Shown in pieces: positions 33,636 to 42,330 of a stretch of 64,000 nt of DNA (positions are counted from its first letter, which is position 1; every line of letters begins with the position of its first letter). The stretch comes from Actinomycetota bacterium (GTDB taxonomy: Bacteria > Actinomycetota > Thermoleophilia > Gaiellales > Gaiellaceae), in assembly GCA_003139545.1 (NCBI GenBank), contig PLJC01000015.1, positions 82,599-146,598 on the forward strand, written 5' to 3'. Below the pieces are notes generated by a model. That model was not told the DNA's origin. It saw nothing but the letters and a program-made list of their open reading frames with translations, and searched no databases. Both the position numbers and the translations under genes were made by a program.

Positions 33636-34373
33636 TTACGGTGTGATCGTCACCGGTACGCCGGGGCCGATCCGCGTTCCCAGCCAGCTGATCGCGCCGG
33701 TGCTCAGGCGCACGCAGCCGTGGGAGACGGCGGTGCCGAGCACCCCGCCGATGTTCGCAACTCCGTGCAGGGCGATCTGGCCCGGGCCGCCTGCGAACTC
33801 CTGGAGCACGTTGGAGCGGGCGCTTAGGGCGAGCGCGTATGGAGCCCCGGCGTCGCCAGGTCTCAAACGGACGGCCTCCTCGACGAAGAACTCGCCCTGC
33901 GGAGTCGGCGTCGAGGGCTTACCGACGATCGCCCCGAAGACCCGCACCTGACGGCCGTTGCGGTAGACGATCACCCGAGGCCGTGAGGTGTAGACGACGA
34001 TGTGCCAGCCTGTCGCCGCCTGCACCGTCGTGCGTTGTCTGATCCAGCCCGTGTGTCCGTTCGGACGCCCGGGCAGCATGACGTGTAGCCAGGAGAGCCC
34101 GTCGGTCCCGGTCCCGTCGCCGATGACCGGGAGCACAGTCTGCTCATCCGTCATCGGTCGCCGAGCCTGAACGAGCCCCACCGGCGCCGAGTGTTGGTCA
34201 GGCCCCGAGAACGCTTCCTGAGTTCTGATTAGCACGGCCAAGTCCTGGCTCGGCTTCACGACCACCGTTGTGACACTCGCCGGCGCTGCCCCGATCGAGC
34301 CGGCCGACGTCACGGCAAGCAGCATCAGCCCCGCCGTGACCGTGACCGAGCGGCACCAAGCGTGGGCGTTCAT
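33636..34373 (-). CDS. L,D-transpeptidase (YkuD) family protein, secreted
   Basis: 245 aa. Signal peptide to about residue 30. A central SH3-like segment (WLHVMLPGRPNGHTGWIRQ) precedes the YkuD domain with IALHGVANIGG and the catalytic SHGCVRLSTGA (His and Cys). It forms 3-3 peptidoglycan cross-links or anchors proteins to the wall. The next gene on the island, also secreted, could be a wall-associated client; this is conjecture. Confidence 0.9.
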   Translation of the reverse strand: MNAHAWCRSVTVTAGLMLLAVTSAGSIGAAPASVTTVVVKPSQDLAVLIRTQEAFSGPDQHSAPVGLVQARRPMTDEQTVLPVIGDGTGTDGLSWLHVMLPGRPNGHTGWIRQRTTVQAATGWHIVVYTSRPRVIVYRNGRQVRVFGAIVGKPSTPTPQGEFFVEEAVRLRPGDAGAPYALALSARSNVLQEFAGGPGQIALHGVANIGGVLGTAVSHGCVRLSTGAISWLGTRIGPGVPVTITP

Positions 34374-34385
34374 CGTAAAGCGGCC

Positions 34386-35495
34386 TCAGCCGGTAAAGCC
34401 GTGGGGGTGCTGGGCGAATCTGGCGGGACCGACCTTCGGCAGCTTGGCCTTGGGCGTCGGCTTAGCCTTGGGCTTGGGCGTCGGCTTGGGCTTGGGCTTG
34501 GGCTTGGGCTTGGGCTTGGGCGTCGGCGCAGGCGCGGTGGTCGTCGCAGGCGCAGTCGTCGTCGGCGCAGGCGCGGTGGTCGTCGTCGGCGCAGTCGTCG
34601 TCGGCGCAGGCGCGGTGGTCGTCGGCGGCGGCGGCGGAGGCGCCGACGCACAGTTCGCTCTCTTAATCGTGTCGTTGATCAATGTGACGTCGGCGTTGCG
34701 GGCCAGGAGTCTTCCCTCTATGTTCGCGCCGTTATTCACCGTGATTTCGGTAAGAGCCAGGATGGTGCCCTTGAACACCGCGGTTGTATCGATAGTGGCT
34801 GTGTTGAGTCGCCAAAAGACGTTGCAGGCCTGGGCCTTGCCCTTGAGCTGCACCACACTGGCCGGTCCCACAGTCAGTCCGGTTGCGCCCGAGTTCATCT
34901 CGAAGATAAAAACGGAATCAGGATTGCCTTGTCCATTGAGGACCAGAGGACCTGCTCCAGCAGTAATTTGGAACGTGGTCGAGGCAGAGGAGTACACACC
35001 CGGCACCAAGGTCTGGCCACCAAGCTCGGTTGCTACAGGAGTCCCCAGTCCTCGTCCAAGTGCATTGGTATACGCCGTGGTCAAGTCGTTCTTGGCCGTA
35101 GTCAGCCGGCCAGGGTTCTTCACCCTGCAAAGTGGAGAAGGACCATCGTTCGTGTAAATCTTCCCGCTCACCTGTGCGCACGCCAAGCCAGTAATAAAGG
35201 CACCTGAAGCAGGATCCAATCCAACATCCCCTGTGATCGTGGAGGTCGGAGTGTCTGTGATTTTCGATCCGGCCAGAATCGCGAATGGCTTGGCGGTTCC
35301 GAGGGGTACTGGCGCCGTCGCCGCCGCCCGGGTGCTACTCGCGCCCGCCAGCGCGACCAGAATGCCGAGCAGTAGCAGCCCGGTGCTCAACGCGGCCCCG
35401 GCGACCACGAGGCGGCGGGTCGCGAAGACAACCACTCGTCGCCGGGCACTCAAGCCCGCGCCATGCGTACGCTGCACAACGATTCCCAACTTCAT
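34386..35495 (-). CDS. Ice-binding-like (DUF3494) secreted protein with Pro/Lys/Thr-rich tail
   Basis: 369 aa from ATG 35495, with AGGAG eight bases upstream. A membrane-spanning signal (LVVAGAALSTGLLLLGILVA) is followed by a DUF3494 beta-helix domain: LGTAKPFAILAGSKITDT, ITGDVGLDPAS, LVPGVYSSAS, FIFEMNSG, NVFWRLNTATI and TILALTEITVNNGANIEGR are family motifs. The last 90 residues are PPPPTTTAPAPTTT and KPKPKPTPKPKAKP repeats. Such tails span cell walls; the final LPKVGPARF has no hydrophobic anchor. DUF3494 proteins bind ice or act as adhesins. Confidence 0.88.
   Translation of the reverse strand: MKLGIVVQRTHGAGLSARRRVVVFATRRLVVAGAALSTGLLLLGILVALAGASSTRAAATAPVPLGTAKPFAILAGSKITDTPTSTITGDVGLDPASGAFITGLACAQVSGKIYTNDGPSPLCRVKNPGRLTTAKNDLTTAYTNALGRGLGTPVATELGGQTLVPGVYSSASTTFQITAGAGPLVLNGQGNPDSVFIFEMNSGATGLTVGPASVVQLKGKAQACNVFWRLNTATIDTTAVFKGTILALTEITVNNGANIEGRLLARNADVTLINDTIKRANCASAPPPPPPTTTAPAPTTTAPTTTTAPAPTTTAPATTTAPAPTPKPKPKPKPKPKPTPKPKAKPTPKAKLPKVGPARFAQHPHGFTG
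34420..34640. repeat. Low-complexity tandem repeats coding the Pro-rich tail
   Basis: Runs of GGGCTT-type hexamers (about 34460-34525), then units built on GGCGCAGGCGCGGTGGTCGT (about 34526-34630). They encode Lys-Pro and Thr-Thr-Ala-Pro repeats, prone to length change by slippage. Confidence 0.75.
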
Positions 35496-35658
35496 CGTGA
35501 CTCCTTGTTTAATGGGGCCCTGAGGTGACGGAACCACGCCGAATCCGACGTTAGCTAACCGGGCAACAGCTGACTCATACCTGCTCCTGCCCGACCCTAC
35601 CATCGTTGTGAGGTTTTGTCTGTAGACCTTTTGTCTGCACGACCTGACCATCCTCGGG

Positions 35659-35871
35659 ATGGAGCCGGTCGAGCAGTTCGCCTCCAATGTGCGCAAACGG
35701 CGCGCCGAGCTCGGCCTTTCTCAGGAAGCGCTCGGTGATGCCGCGGGACTACACCGAACCGAGATCTCTCTTCTCGAGCGCGGCGCACGCGAACCGCGAC
35801 TGACCACGATCGTGCGAATCGCCCGGGCGCTCCGGGTACAACCGGCGGAGTTGCTCAAGGGCGTTCGCTAA
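35659..35871 (+). CDS. XRE-family helix-turn-helix regulator
   Basis: 70-aa single Cro/CI domain: VRKRRAELGLSQEALGDAAG, LHRTEISLLERGAREPRLTT and RIARALRVQPAEL. ATG 35659, divergent from the ice-binding gene with a 163-bp AT-richer gap holding both promoters. Small single-domain XRE proteins commonly regulate neighbouring island genes. Confidence 0.87.
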   Translation: MEPVEQFASNVRKRRAELGLSQEALGDAAGLHRTEISLLERGAREPRLTTIVRIARALRVQPAELLKGVR

Positions 35872-36080
35872 AGCGAAAGAGCGAGCACAACCGCGATCGC
35901 GACGAGACCGGTCGCGATTCCCTCCGCGATAATCGCGCGCTGTAGAAGCTTCGCCTTTGCGTTGTTACGCGTGCGCGCAGACTCCCAGACGTCGACCAGA
36001 GTGAGTGCTTCTTTCTTCATAACCGCGGCTTCAGGGTCCAGCCAATGGTCGCGGATCACTGCGCGCAGGTTCTTCGGAAC
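35868..36080 (-). pseudogene. C-terminal fragment of a small membrane protein
   Basis: About 70 residues ending in a hydrophobic helix (GIATGLVAIAVVLALSL) after a charged segment (WESARTRNNAKAKLLQRAI). It joins abruptly to integrase sequence near 36075, so the N-terminus seems lost. A start at ATG 36020 is possible but has no ribosome site. Converges on the XRE gene with a 4-bp overlap. Confidence 0.35.
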
Positions 36081-36809
36081 AGACTCCTCGTCCTCTCCCA
36101 AGCGCTCAAACAAGCAGTCGCCTGGCAGCTCATCTACCGCTCCCCCGCAGCCGGCGCCCAACCACCCCGGCCGCGACCACACGACTACACAATCGCCGAC
36201 CCAGCCCTCCTTCAACGCCTGCTCGAGCAACTGGCCGGCCATCCGATCGAACTTCCCGCCGTGTTCGCGATCGCAACCGGCATGCGCCGCAGCGAAATCC
36301 TCGCTCTACGCTGGAGCGACCTCACCCCCGATCGAACCGTCGCCCACATCCGCCGCAGCCTGCAAGTAACCCAGCAGGGACTCCGCTTCGAAGAACCCAA
36401 AACCCGCCGCTCGCGCAGAGCGGTCGTCCTCCCCGCGCTTCTCCACCCCTACCTCCAACGACAACACGACACGTAAGCCAGCCGCAACCCAAGCCAGACC
36501 GCAAGCCCCACCAGCGACGCGCTCATCATCGATCGAGGCGACGGACAACCCCTCAACCCCGACAGCCTCTCATCCGCCTGGCGGCGCTTCGTCCGCACCA
36601 ACAACTTCCCGCTCATGCGCTTCCACGATCTCCGCCACAGCCACGCGACCACGCTGCTCTTACAAGGCGTCCATCCGAAAATCGTCTCCGAACGCCTCGG
36701 ACACGCAAGCATCGGCATCACCCTCGACACCTACTCCCACGTCCTCCCCAACATGCAAACCGACGCAGTCGCCGCCTTCGACGCGCTCTTCACCGACACA
36801 AGCGCGTAG
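36066..36809 (+). pseudogene. Broken tyrosine integrase of island 2
   Basis: Catalytic half of a tyrosine recombinase: TGMRRSEILALRW with the first Arg, then an in-frame TAA at 36474-36476, then DALIIDRGDGQPLNPDSL, FHDLRHSHATTLL with the His/Arg pair, and LGHASIGITLDTYSHV with His and Tyr. The N-terminal arm-binding and much of the core-binding domain are missing. The stop and the truncation make it inactive. It lies 257 bp before att copy 3, the usual integrase position. Confidence 0.85.
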
Positions 36810-36891
36810 CAGTCGAACGAAATAACGCAAGGCTGTTCGCGCGCCGCTGTGCTACCGATACCCCACCGCTAACAGACGATGACCCTCGAAG

Positions 36892-36913
36892 TCGCACCAC
36901 TTTCGCACCACTT
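36892..36913 (+). repeat. Two head-to-tail 11-bp repeats
   Basis: TCGCACCACTT occurs twice without spacer, in the gap between the broken integrase and att copy 3. Candidate integrase arm site. Confidence 0.65.
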
Positions 36914-37006
36914 TCGGATTAGACGATCGCGGATCACGACCGTTGGTTCACAGCAACCGAAACCCCACCGTTAAGAGACCTCTGGGCTCGAAAACGCTCC
37001 GTCTTA

Positions 37007-37035
37007 CCGTACTTTGACCGTACTCTTTCCGTACT
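37007..37035 (+). repeat. Three CCGTACT repeats at 11-bp spacing
   Basis: CCGTACT at 37007, 37018 and 37029, about one helical turn apart, ending 30 bp before att copy 3. This spacing fits arm-type binding sites of tyrosine recombinases. The rest of 36810-37065 holds no gene. Confidence 0.7.
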
Positions 37036-37065
37036 CTCGCCGCGGCCCCTTCGGAGCCTCGCCAA

Positions 37066-37106
37066 TTCCTAAACCGTGTGCGGCCGTTCGATCCGGCCCG
37101 GGGGCA
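37066..37106 (+). repeat. att copy 3 (right end of island 2)
   Basis: Core TTCCTAAACCGTGTGC followed by T arm GGCCG-TTCGATC-CGGCC and acceptor CGGGGGC plus A. Followed by CTAACCGG, similar to copies 4 and 6. The 130 bp after it, up to the next gene, holds nothing recognisable. Confidence 0.88.
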
Positions 37107-37236
37107 CTAACCGGCGCGAACTTCTGTTTCCGGATCGCGTCAATGTAAGCGTCCCGCCCGACAGCAGCGCGCGAGCGGCGACGCCGGATGAGGGTCGCAA
37201 AAGATCAGAAGAAGGACAGCTAGGCCGTCCTCTTAG

Positions 37237-37425
37237 TTAGATCGCCTCGACCTTGAGAAGTCCCATGTACTCACTGGGGTTCTCCTCGGTCGGCACGACG
37301 TCTAGAACCCGAAACTTGCGCCCATCGCTTGCCGAGATCGTCTCGCCGGGCTTGATCATTACCGCGTACTGAACCTCGCCAGTCTCAGAGCCGTCCTCGA
37401 GAAAGAAGCGGTACCGAAAGAGCAT
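37237..37425 (-). CDS. Hypothetical protein, 62 aa
   Basis: ATG 37425 with GGAGG at a good distance. A small beta-rich, acidic protein (FRYRFFLEDGSETGEVQYAVMI, GRKFRVLDVVPTEENPSEYMGLLKV), conserved-looking but not recognised. The 184-bp stretch after it, up to the YbjQ-like gene, holds nothing evident. Confidence 0.65.
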   Translation of the reverse strand: MLFRYRFFLEDGSETGEVQYAVMIKPGETISASDGRKFRVLDVVPTEENPSEYMGLLKVEAI

Positions 37426-37609
37426 GGTTCCTCCGTTCCCGGGGCGGCTACAGAGAACTTATCGCCCTTCCGGGGTACACGCCAAACCAGAGTCCTCCCA
37501 GTCCGGTGTCCGACTGCTCGTTCAGGAGAAAGGTTCGCGGCTGCCCGGATCGCGCAGACAGCCTTTCCGGCCAGGCCCCAGGGGTCGATCTTTGCTGGCG
37601 TCAAAACGG

Positions 37610-38416
37610 CTAGTCGTTGAGGCTGATTGTGGGGATCGGTTCGGGGAGCCGGCTTTCTGTTGCCAGCGGGACGATTGCCGTTCCGACGGCGAAGAACTCG
37701 ATGACATGCGATCCCCAGCCGTGCGAGCGCTCTTGGAGTTGCACGCCGACGATTCCTTCGGCCTGGAGTTCTTCGGCTTCTTTCTGCATGCGTTCCATCG
37801 CGAGCTCGCGGGCGTCGTAGAGGGCCTGCGTGAAGTTCGGCATCTCGACGTTCTGACCCACCTGCCGCATCGCAGCCATCATCCCTTGATGGGCGACGTG
37901 GTAGACGCACGAGCCCATCACGAGCCCGACCGGCCGGTGGCCAGAAGCAAGCAGCGTCCAGAAGTCCTGTCCGGACAGATCGCTTGTGAACGGCCTGCCG
38001 TTGGGTGCTCGGTGCAGCTCGCCCTCGTGGTGTTTCACCGCGGTCCCGATCGCGATGAACTCGGCGAGGTGCTCGCCCCATTCGTAGCGGCCGATGTCGA
38101 GCCGCACACCGACGACCCCGTCGGCGCCGAGCTGGTCCGCCTCTTCCTCCATGCGCGTCATCGCAAGCTCGCGCGCCTCGTACATCGCCTGCGAAAGGAC
38201 AGCCATCTCCATCGACTGCTTCCAGTTCGACTGCTGGTAGCCGATGTGGTAGATCGAGCTGCCGATGACAAGACCGAGCGGGTCGAAGCCGGCCTGTTTG
38301 ACGAGCAGGAACTCGTTCACGGACAGGTCGGAGGTGAAGAAGCCGCCTTTCAGCTGGGCGAGACGCTCCCGTCCGTGCTCGGGCACGCCTTCGGTTGAGG
38401 TTGGGTCGTAGCTCAT
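37610..38416 (-). CDS. Double YbjQ-domain (heavy-metal-binding-like) protein
   Basis: 268 aa from ATG 38416 (GGAGG upstream; ATGA overlap with the preceding gene). Two tandem YbjQ/DUF74-like domains, each with GLVIGSSIYHIGYQ or GLVMGSCVYHVAHQ, ARELAMTRMEEEADQLGADG or ARELAMERMQKEAEELQAEG, and a final IGTAV or VGTAI strand. Each is introduced by FTSDLS. Single-domain YbjQ proteins are about 105 aa pentamers of unknown role. Last gene of a three-gene operon. Confidence 0.8.
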   Translation of the reverse strand: MSYDPTSTEGVPEHGRERLAQLKGGFFTSDLSVNEFLLVKQAGFDPLGLVIGSSIYHIGYQQSNWKQSMEMAVLSQAMYEARELAMTRMEEEADQLGADGVVGVRLDIGRYEWGEHLAEFIAIGTAVKHHEGELHRAPNGRPFTSDLSGQDFWTLLASGHRPVGLVMGSCVYHVAHQGMMAAMRQVGQNVEMPNFTQALYDARELAMERMQKEAEELQAEGIVGVQLQERSHGWGSHVIEFFAVGTAIVPLATESRLPEPIPTISLND

Positions 38417-39381
38417 TGGTTGCCTCCTAGGAGGTGCGGTCGGGGTGTGTCCCTGCTCAGGTCGAGCCGCGGGGAGACCTCGAGCTCGCGGCCGTCGGTT
38501 GTGCGCTCGGCGATCGCCGTGCCGAGGACGTGGAAAGTGATGACGAGGTCTCTGCGGCCTGACCCCGCTCCGGCTTCTCGCTGTTCGATGTGATGGACGA
38601 TCGAGACACCGACGACTCCGGCGGCGCCGTGCTGGCTGGCTTCGGCGCTCATGCGTCCGAGCGCGGTCTCGCGCGCGTCGTACATGCCGCGCGTGAAGTC
38701 CTGCAGCTCCTGGTTTGCCCAGCTCGCATACATACCCGATTGCGCCTGCTGGGTTGCCCAGCCCGCAACGATGTAGTGGACGGTCGTGGCGCCGACAACA
38801 CCGATAGGCCGGTAGCCGGCGCGCCACAGCTTCCAGTAGTCCTGCCCGGAGAGGTCGGTCAGCGCGGGCCGCTCAGCCCGCTCGGCGGAGTGGAGGCGAA
38901 CGGCGGTGCCGACGGCGACGTACTCGACCGCCCCGGCAGCCCAGTCGTGGCTGCCAACCGTGAGCCGCACACCGACAACAGCATCCGCCCCGACAAGCGT
39001 CGCTTCCTGCTCGAGCCGCGCAAACGCACGCAGCCGCGCCGTGTTCCACGCCTCCGAGACAACCGTCAGCTCCTGCGAAATCCCGCCCGCCTGTAGGCCG
39101 AAGCCACCCGGGCGCTGCTGCCATCCGACGTGGTAGACCGAGCTTCCCATCACTTGAGCGAGCGGCCGCAGCCCGATCGCGTGCACAAGCGCGAACTCGC
39201 CAACAGACAGATCAGATGTGAACAGGCCCCCCGGCGTCTTCCCGATCTCGCCCAGGCGCTGCTGCGCCCGCAGCGGCAGCTCGCCGCGCGCGAGCGCCTC
39301 GAGCGATGCAACTTGATCGGCTGCCGCCGCCTCCCGAACCTCACGGTTGTCGTCGGTGCCGCCGCGGCGGAACAGAGGCAC
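38413..39381 (-). CDS. Double YbjQ-domain paralogue
   Basis: 322 aa, same architecture as the following gene: GLFTSDLSVGEFALVHAIG and LTDLSGQDYWKLWRAGYRP lead into two YbjQ-like domains with LEQEATLVGADAVVGVRLTV and MSAEASQHGAAGVVGVSIV. It has an N-terminal coiled/helical leader and a C-terminal tail. The pair arose by duplication. Function unknown; it could self-assemble with its neighbour. Confidence 0.8.
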   Translation of the reverse strand: MPLFRRGGTDDNREVREAAAADQVASLEALARGELPLRAQQRLGEIGKTPGGLFTSDLSVGEFALVHAIGLRPLAQVMGSSVYHVGWQQRPGGFGLQAGGISQELTVVSEAWNTARLRAFARLEQEATLVGADAVVGVRLTVGSHDWAAGAVEYVAVGTAVRLHSAERAERPALTDLSGQDYWKLWRAGYRPIGVVGATTVHYIVAGWATQQAQSGMYASWANQELQDFTRGMYDARETALGRMSAEASQHGAAGVVGVSIVHHIEQREAGAGSGRRDLVITFHVLGTAIAERTTDGRELEVSPRLDLSRDTPRPHLLGGNQ

Positions 39382-39386
39382 CGGCG

Positions 39387-39791
39387 CTATCCCCGCAGCA
39401 GCTGGTCGAGTGCCACGCGAGACTGTTCGCTCGCTTCAGCCTCAATCGCAAGCTCGCGGCCGAGCGCCTCAAGCCAACCGTTGAGCGGCAACTCCTCAGT
39501 CTTCAACACCACACCGCGCACCGCCTTCGCGCAACGCGTCTCAAGCACACCCTGCCGGACGACAACGGTGTACCGGTTGTCGCCCAAAGCGACCTCGATC
39601 CGGGCGACACGCTTCTCCTTCGAAAACCGCCGCAGCGCACGACGCTCCACGACCACCCGCCCCGGTAACGCGCGCTCCAACTTGTCCGCGAGCACCTCAA
39701 CGAAGACATCCAAGTCGCTGCCCGAAGAGCGAAGCGAGGCGGCAAGCAACTCGAACCCGCCACCATCCCGGATCTCCATCGACTCAGCCAC
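39387..39791 (-). CDS. Hypothetical protein, 134 aa, of the YbjQ operon
   Basis: ATG 39791 (a second Met lies 12 bp downstream). Alpha/beta protein without signal: LDVFVEVLADKLERALPGRV, RVARIEVALGDNRYTVVV, LPLNGWLEALGRELAIEAE. No family recognised. Its stop lies 5 bp before the first double-YbjQ gene, so the three genes form one transcription unit. Confidence 0.7.
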   Translation of the reverse strand: MAESMEIRDGGGFELLAASLRSSGSDLDVFVEVLADKLERALPGRVVVERRALRRFSKEKRVARIEVALGDNRYTVVVRQGVLETRCAKAVRGVVLKTEELPLNGWLEALGRELAIEAEASEQSRVALDQLLRG

Positions 39792-39920
39792 CCACCAAGC
39801 CTAGACACGGCACCCTCCCACCGCGCAGCCCCCGCCACAGAATGTGTGCGCACTTCCCTCTCTCCTCCCCCGGACGAGGTGTCCGACCAAGCAGACGGAC
39901 TGCGATTGCCGAGGCCACTC

Positions 39921-41171
39921 CTATTTGAAGGGCACGGTGACGGGGCCTGGAACACGGCGGTAAACGGCGAAGAAGTCGCGATCGTCTGGGACGAGATAGC
40001 GCGTCGCTGGTTGCATGACGTTCGGAACTACCTTCGTGGGAACGAGACCGTGTGCGTGCCGATAGGTGATCAGGCTCGGCCATTCGGGGTTGATGTCGAA
40101 TTGCATGGCCTGTACTGCGCCGGCGCGCTGGAGGATCTGAGCGAGCGTCACGACTGTCTGATCGTTCGCGGCTGCGTAGATCACGTTGCCACGCCGGTCG
40201 ATGCCGACGCCGGTGCGCCACACGCGCACTGCGTTGCCCAGCGTCGCGCCCCACTGAGAGCTGTCGTTCAAAGCGGGGCTGAGCTTTCCGTTCACGATGA
40301 TCGGCGGCAAGCTCTGTCGCGCGAACGCGACGTCGGCACCCACGTTAGGGCCGCCGGTCCAGTTCTTTATCCGGAGCCGCCCGTCGCGGTACCCGATGAG
40401 AGTTGCAAGGCCATCCTTGAGCGGCTCATACGTGCGCCCGTTGATTGCCGAGCCGTTCCGTCCGTCGATGTAGGTGAAGCCGCCGTTGAACGTCGCGAAA
40501 AGCCGCCACCGCTGGCCGAATGGCACCGACATAGGCCCGCGAATGGGCGCGTTGGGCGGCTCGTAGCGCCCGGGGTAAAAGGCAAGCGCGGTGCGCGTGT
40601 GATCGAACCAGGCGACGTAGGCGACGATTTGCGGGTAGTCGAGCTCCGTGCGAAAGGTCGTGACGAGCACGGGCGGCCGACCGTCGACGAACGCGCCGAT
40701 GCCTTGCCAGACGCCTTCGCCGGGCAACGGGCGAGCGAAGACGGGCTTGATCCTGGGCGGCCATACTGCTGCGTGGGCTCGAGGTCGCGAGACCGCTCCG
40801 ACGGGGGCGATTCCGACCCGGGGCAGCGCCTTCAGCTGCGGTCCGCCCTTCTTCGGCTGGTTCCAGGTGTAGTAGATCCGCTCGGCATCGTCGACGAGCC
40901 AGTTGCCGTGGTGGTTTCTGAGCCACTCGACACTGCGCACTCCGAGGGGAAGGCTCGACGGCAGGAGCATCGTCGACGTGTAGGAGTAGAGAGCCGGCGA
41001 GAGGAACACGAGCACGGCGACGACGATTCCGAGCCGCGTACGTCGCCGACGACGGCTGGACGCCGCAGCCTTGCGTCGAACGTGGCGCGTGTCGACGGGG
41101 CCTGGCGCTCCAGAGACGGGAGTCGACTCGACCGCATCGGGCGGCACGCTCACCGCCCGAACGTAAGCCAC
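39921..41171 (-). CDS. Membrane-anchored phosphodiester glycosidase-like (NAGPA domain) protein
   Basis: 416 aa. Arg-rich cytoplasmic N-terminus, one membrane helix at about residues 46-66, then an extracytoplasmic domain with the NAGPA hallmarks: LFATFNGGFTYIDGRNGSAI, WRTGVGIDRRGNVIYAAA, and AMQFDINPEWPSLITY near the end. Family members uncover sugar phosphodiesters or remodel cell-surface glycans. It follows the alpha/beta-hydrolase gene by 30 bp. Confidence 0.8.
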   Translation of the reverse strand: MAYVRAVSVPPDAVESTPVSGAPGPVDTRHVRRKAAASSRRRRRTRLGIVVAVLVFLSPALYSYTSTMLLPSSLPLGVRSVEWLRNHHGNWLVDDAERIYYTWNQPKKGGPQLKALPRVGIAPVGAVSRPRAHAAVWPPRIKPVFARPLPGEGVWQGIGAFVDGRPPVLVTTFRTELDYPQIVAYVAWFDHTRTALAFYPGRYEPPNAPIRGPMSVPFGQRWRLFATFNGGFTYIDGRNGSAINGRTYEPLKDGLATLIGYRDGRLRIKNWTGGPNVGADVAFARQSLPPIIVNGKLSPALNDSSQWGATLGNAVRVWRTGVGIDRRGNVIYAAANDQTVVTLAQILQRAGAVQAMQFDINPEWPSLITYRHAHGLVPTKVVPNVMQPATRYLVPDDRDFFAVYRRVPGPVTVPFK

Positions 41172-41201
41172 ACAGCTGGGAAAGCGCTGAGCGTTACGAG
41201 G

Positions 41202-42074
41202 CTACGGATCTGCGACGAGCCGCGTCAGACCGGCGACGCGCGCCGTTCGCTCGAAGACGGCGAGCGGCCGGCCTTTCACGTAGTGGTCCAGGAATGCGAT
41301 CGTCGACCGCTCGACGATTCCGAGCTGCGGCTCCTCGTCCGTATACGGCGGAAGGTGAGACGCGCCGAGCAGCCACAGGAGAAACTTCGGCCGATGGGCG
41401 AGCCCGAAGAACGTCGCCGTCGTCGCCGGTGCGTTGAGCGTGTCGGCCGTTCCCTGCACCGCCAGGAGCGGCGGACCGCGGCGCGGGAACGAACCCATCC
41501 CCCCGAGCATCGCTCCCGAGAGGACGACCGCCGCATCCACACGCCTGTCGCGAAAGCGGCTGTCGTACGCAACAGCGAGAGCCGTCACTCCACCATCAGA
41601 CTGGCCGGTGACCGCGATGCGTGCCGGATCGATCTTCCCGGCCAAAACGCCCGCAGAGCGCCTGCTCATGGCGAGCAGCCTGGTGATAACGAGGCTGACG
41701 TCTCGGGGCTGATTGACGATGTCGGCTTCCCTCGGGCCGCCAGGCGCGCTTGCATTGCTGAGCGGGAACACCGGCGCAGCGACGACGTAACCGGCGGCGG
41801 CCCACGCGTTCAACATCCCTGCGTAGGACGCCGGCGTGAGCGCAAACCCGTGTGCGAACACGATCAACGGGTGAAGGCCCGCGGCCGACGGATACCGGAC
41901 GACGGTCCGGAGCACACGCGGCACGCGCTTCCCGTCCGGCAGCACGATCGTGCGCGAACGGTCGACGAACTCGAAGACACGAATCTGCGCAGCCGACCCG
42001 TGCGCCTGCGCGGCCGCCACCGCGACGACACCGGCACCGAGGGCACAGAGCCGGGCGCATCTCCCCCGCGTCAA
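41202..42074 (-). CDS. Secreted alpha/beta hydrolase (dienelactone hydrolase/chlorophyllase-like)
   Basis: 290 aa. Signal peptide to about residue 25. Oxyanion region PLIVFAHGFALTP, nucleophile Ser in IAVTGQSDGGVTAL, and catalytic Asp/His in AVQGTADTLNA and GASHLPPYT. It cleaves esters outside the membrane; substrate unknown. It starts 16 bp after the ferredoxin stop, so it probably belongs to the electron-transfer operon. Confidence 0.85.
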   Translation of the reverse strand: MTRGRCARLCALGAGVVAVAAAQAHGSAAQIRVFEFVDRSRTIVLPDGKRVPRVLRTVVRYPSAAGLHPLIVFAHGFALTPASYAGMLNAWAAAGYVVAAPVFPLSNASAPGGPREADIVNQPRDVSLVITRLLAMSRRSAGVLAGKIDPARIAVTGQSDGGVTALAVAYDSRFRDRRVDAAVVLSGAMLGGMGSFPRRGPPLLAVQGTADTLNAPATTATFFGLAHRPKFLLWLLGASHLPPYTDEEPQLGIVERSTIAFLDHYVKGRPLAVFERTARVAGLTRLVADP

Positions 42075-42090
42075 CAGTGTGTTGATGGAA

Positions 42091-42330
42091 CTACTCGCCG
42101 CCCTCGGCGCTGGCCGACGGCCTTGGCGCGCTAGCGGGAACCAGTGCGAGGGCGAGCGTGGGGCACGCGTCGACAGCGCGACGCGCGTGACTTTCTTCCT
42201 TGGAGCCGATGGGGCTGTGGTCGATGATCGGGTAGCCCCAGTCGTCGAGAGCGATCCGCTCCGGAAAGAGCTCTGCGCACAACCCGTGCCCGTCGCAAAG
42301 GATCGGATTCACGCGAAGCCGAACGCTCAC
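42091..42330 (-). CDS. [3Fe-4S]-type ferredoxin
   Basis: 79 aa. Cluster motif C-x5-C in LCDGHGLCAELFPE and a distant Cys-Pro in VDACPTLAL, the pattern of actinobacterial 3Fe-4S ferredoxins that usually serve P450s. No P450 is present; instead it overlaps (ATGA) the NuoF-like gene, so it most likely exchanges electrons with that flavoprotein. Confidence 0.9.
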   Translation of the reverse strand: MSVRLRVNPILCDGHGLCAELFPERIALDDWGYPIIDHSPIGSKEESHARRAVDACPTLALALVPASAPRPSASAEGGE

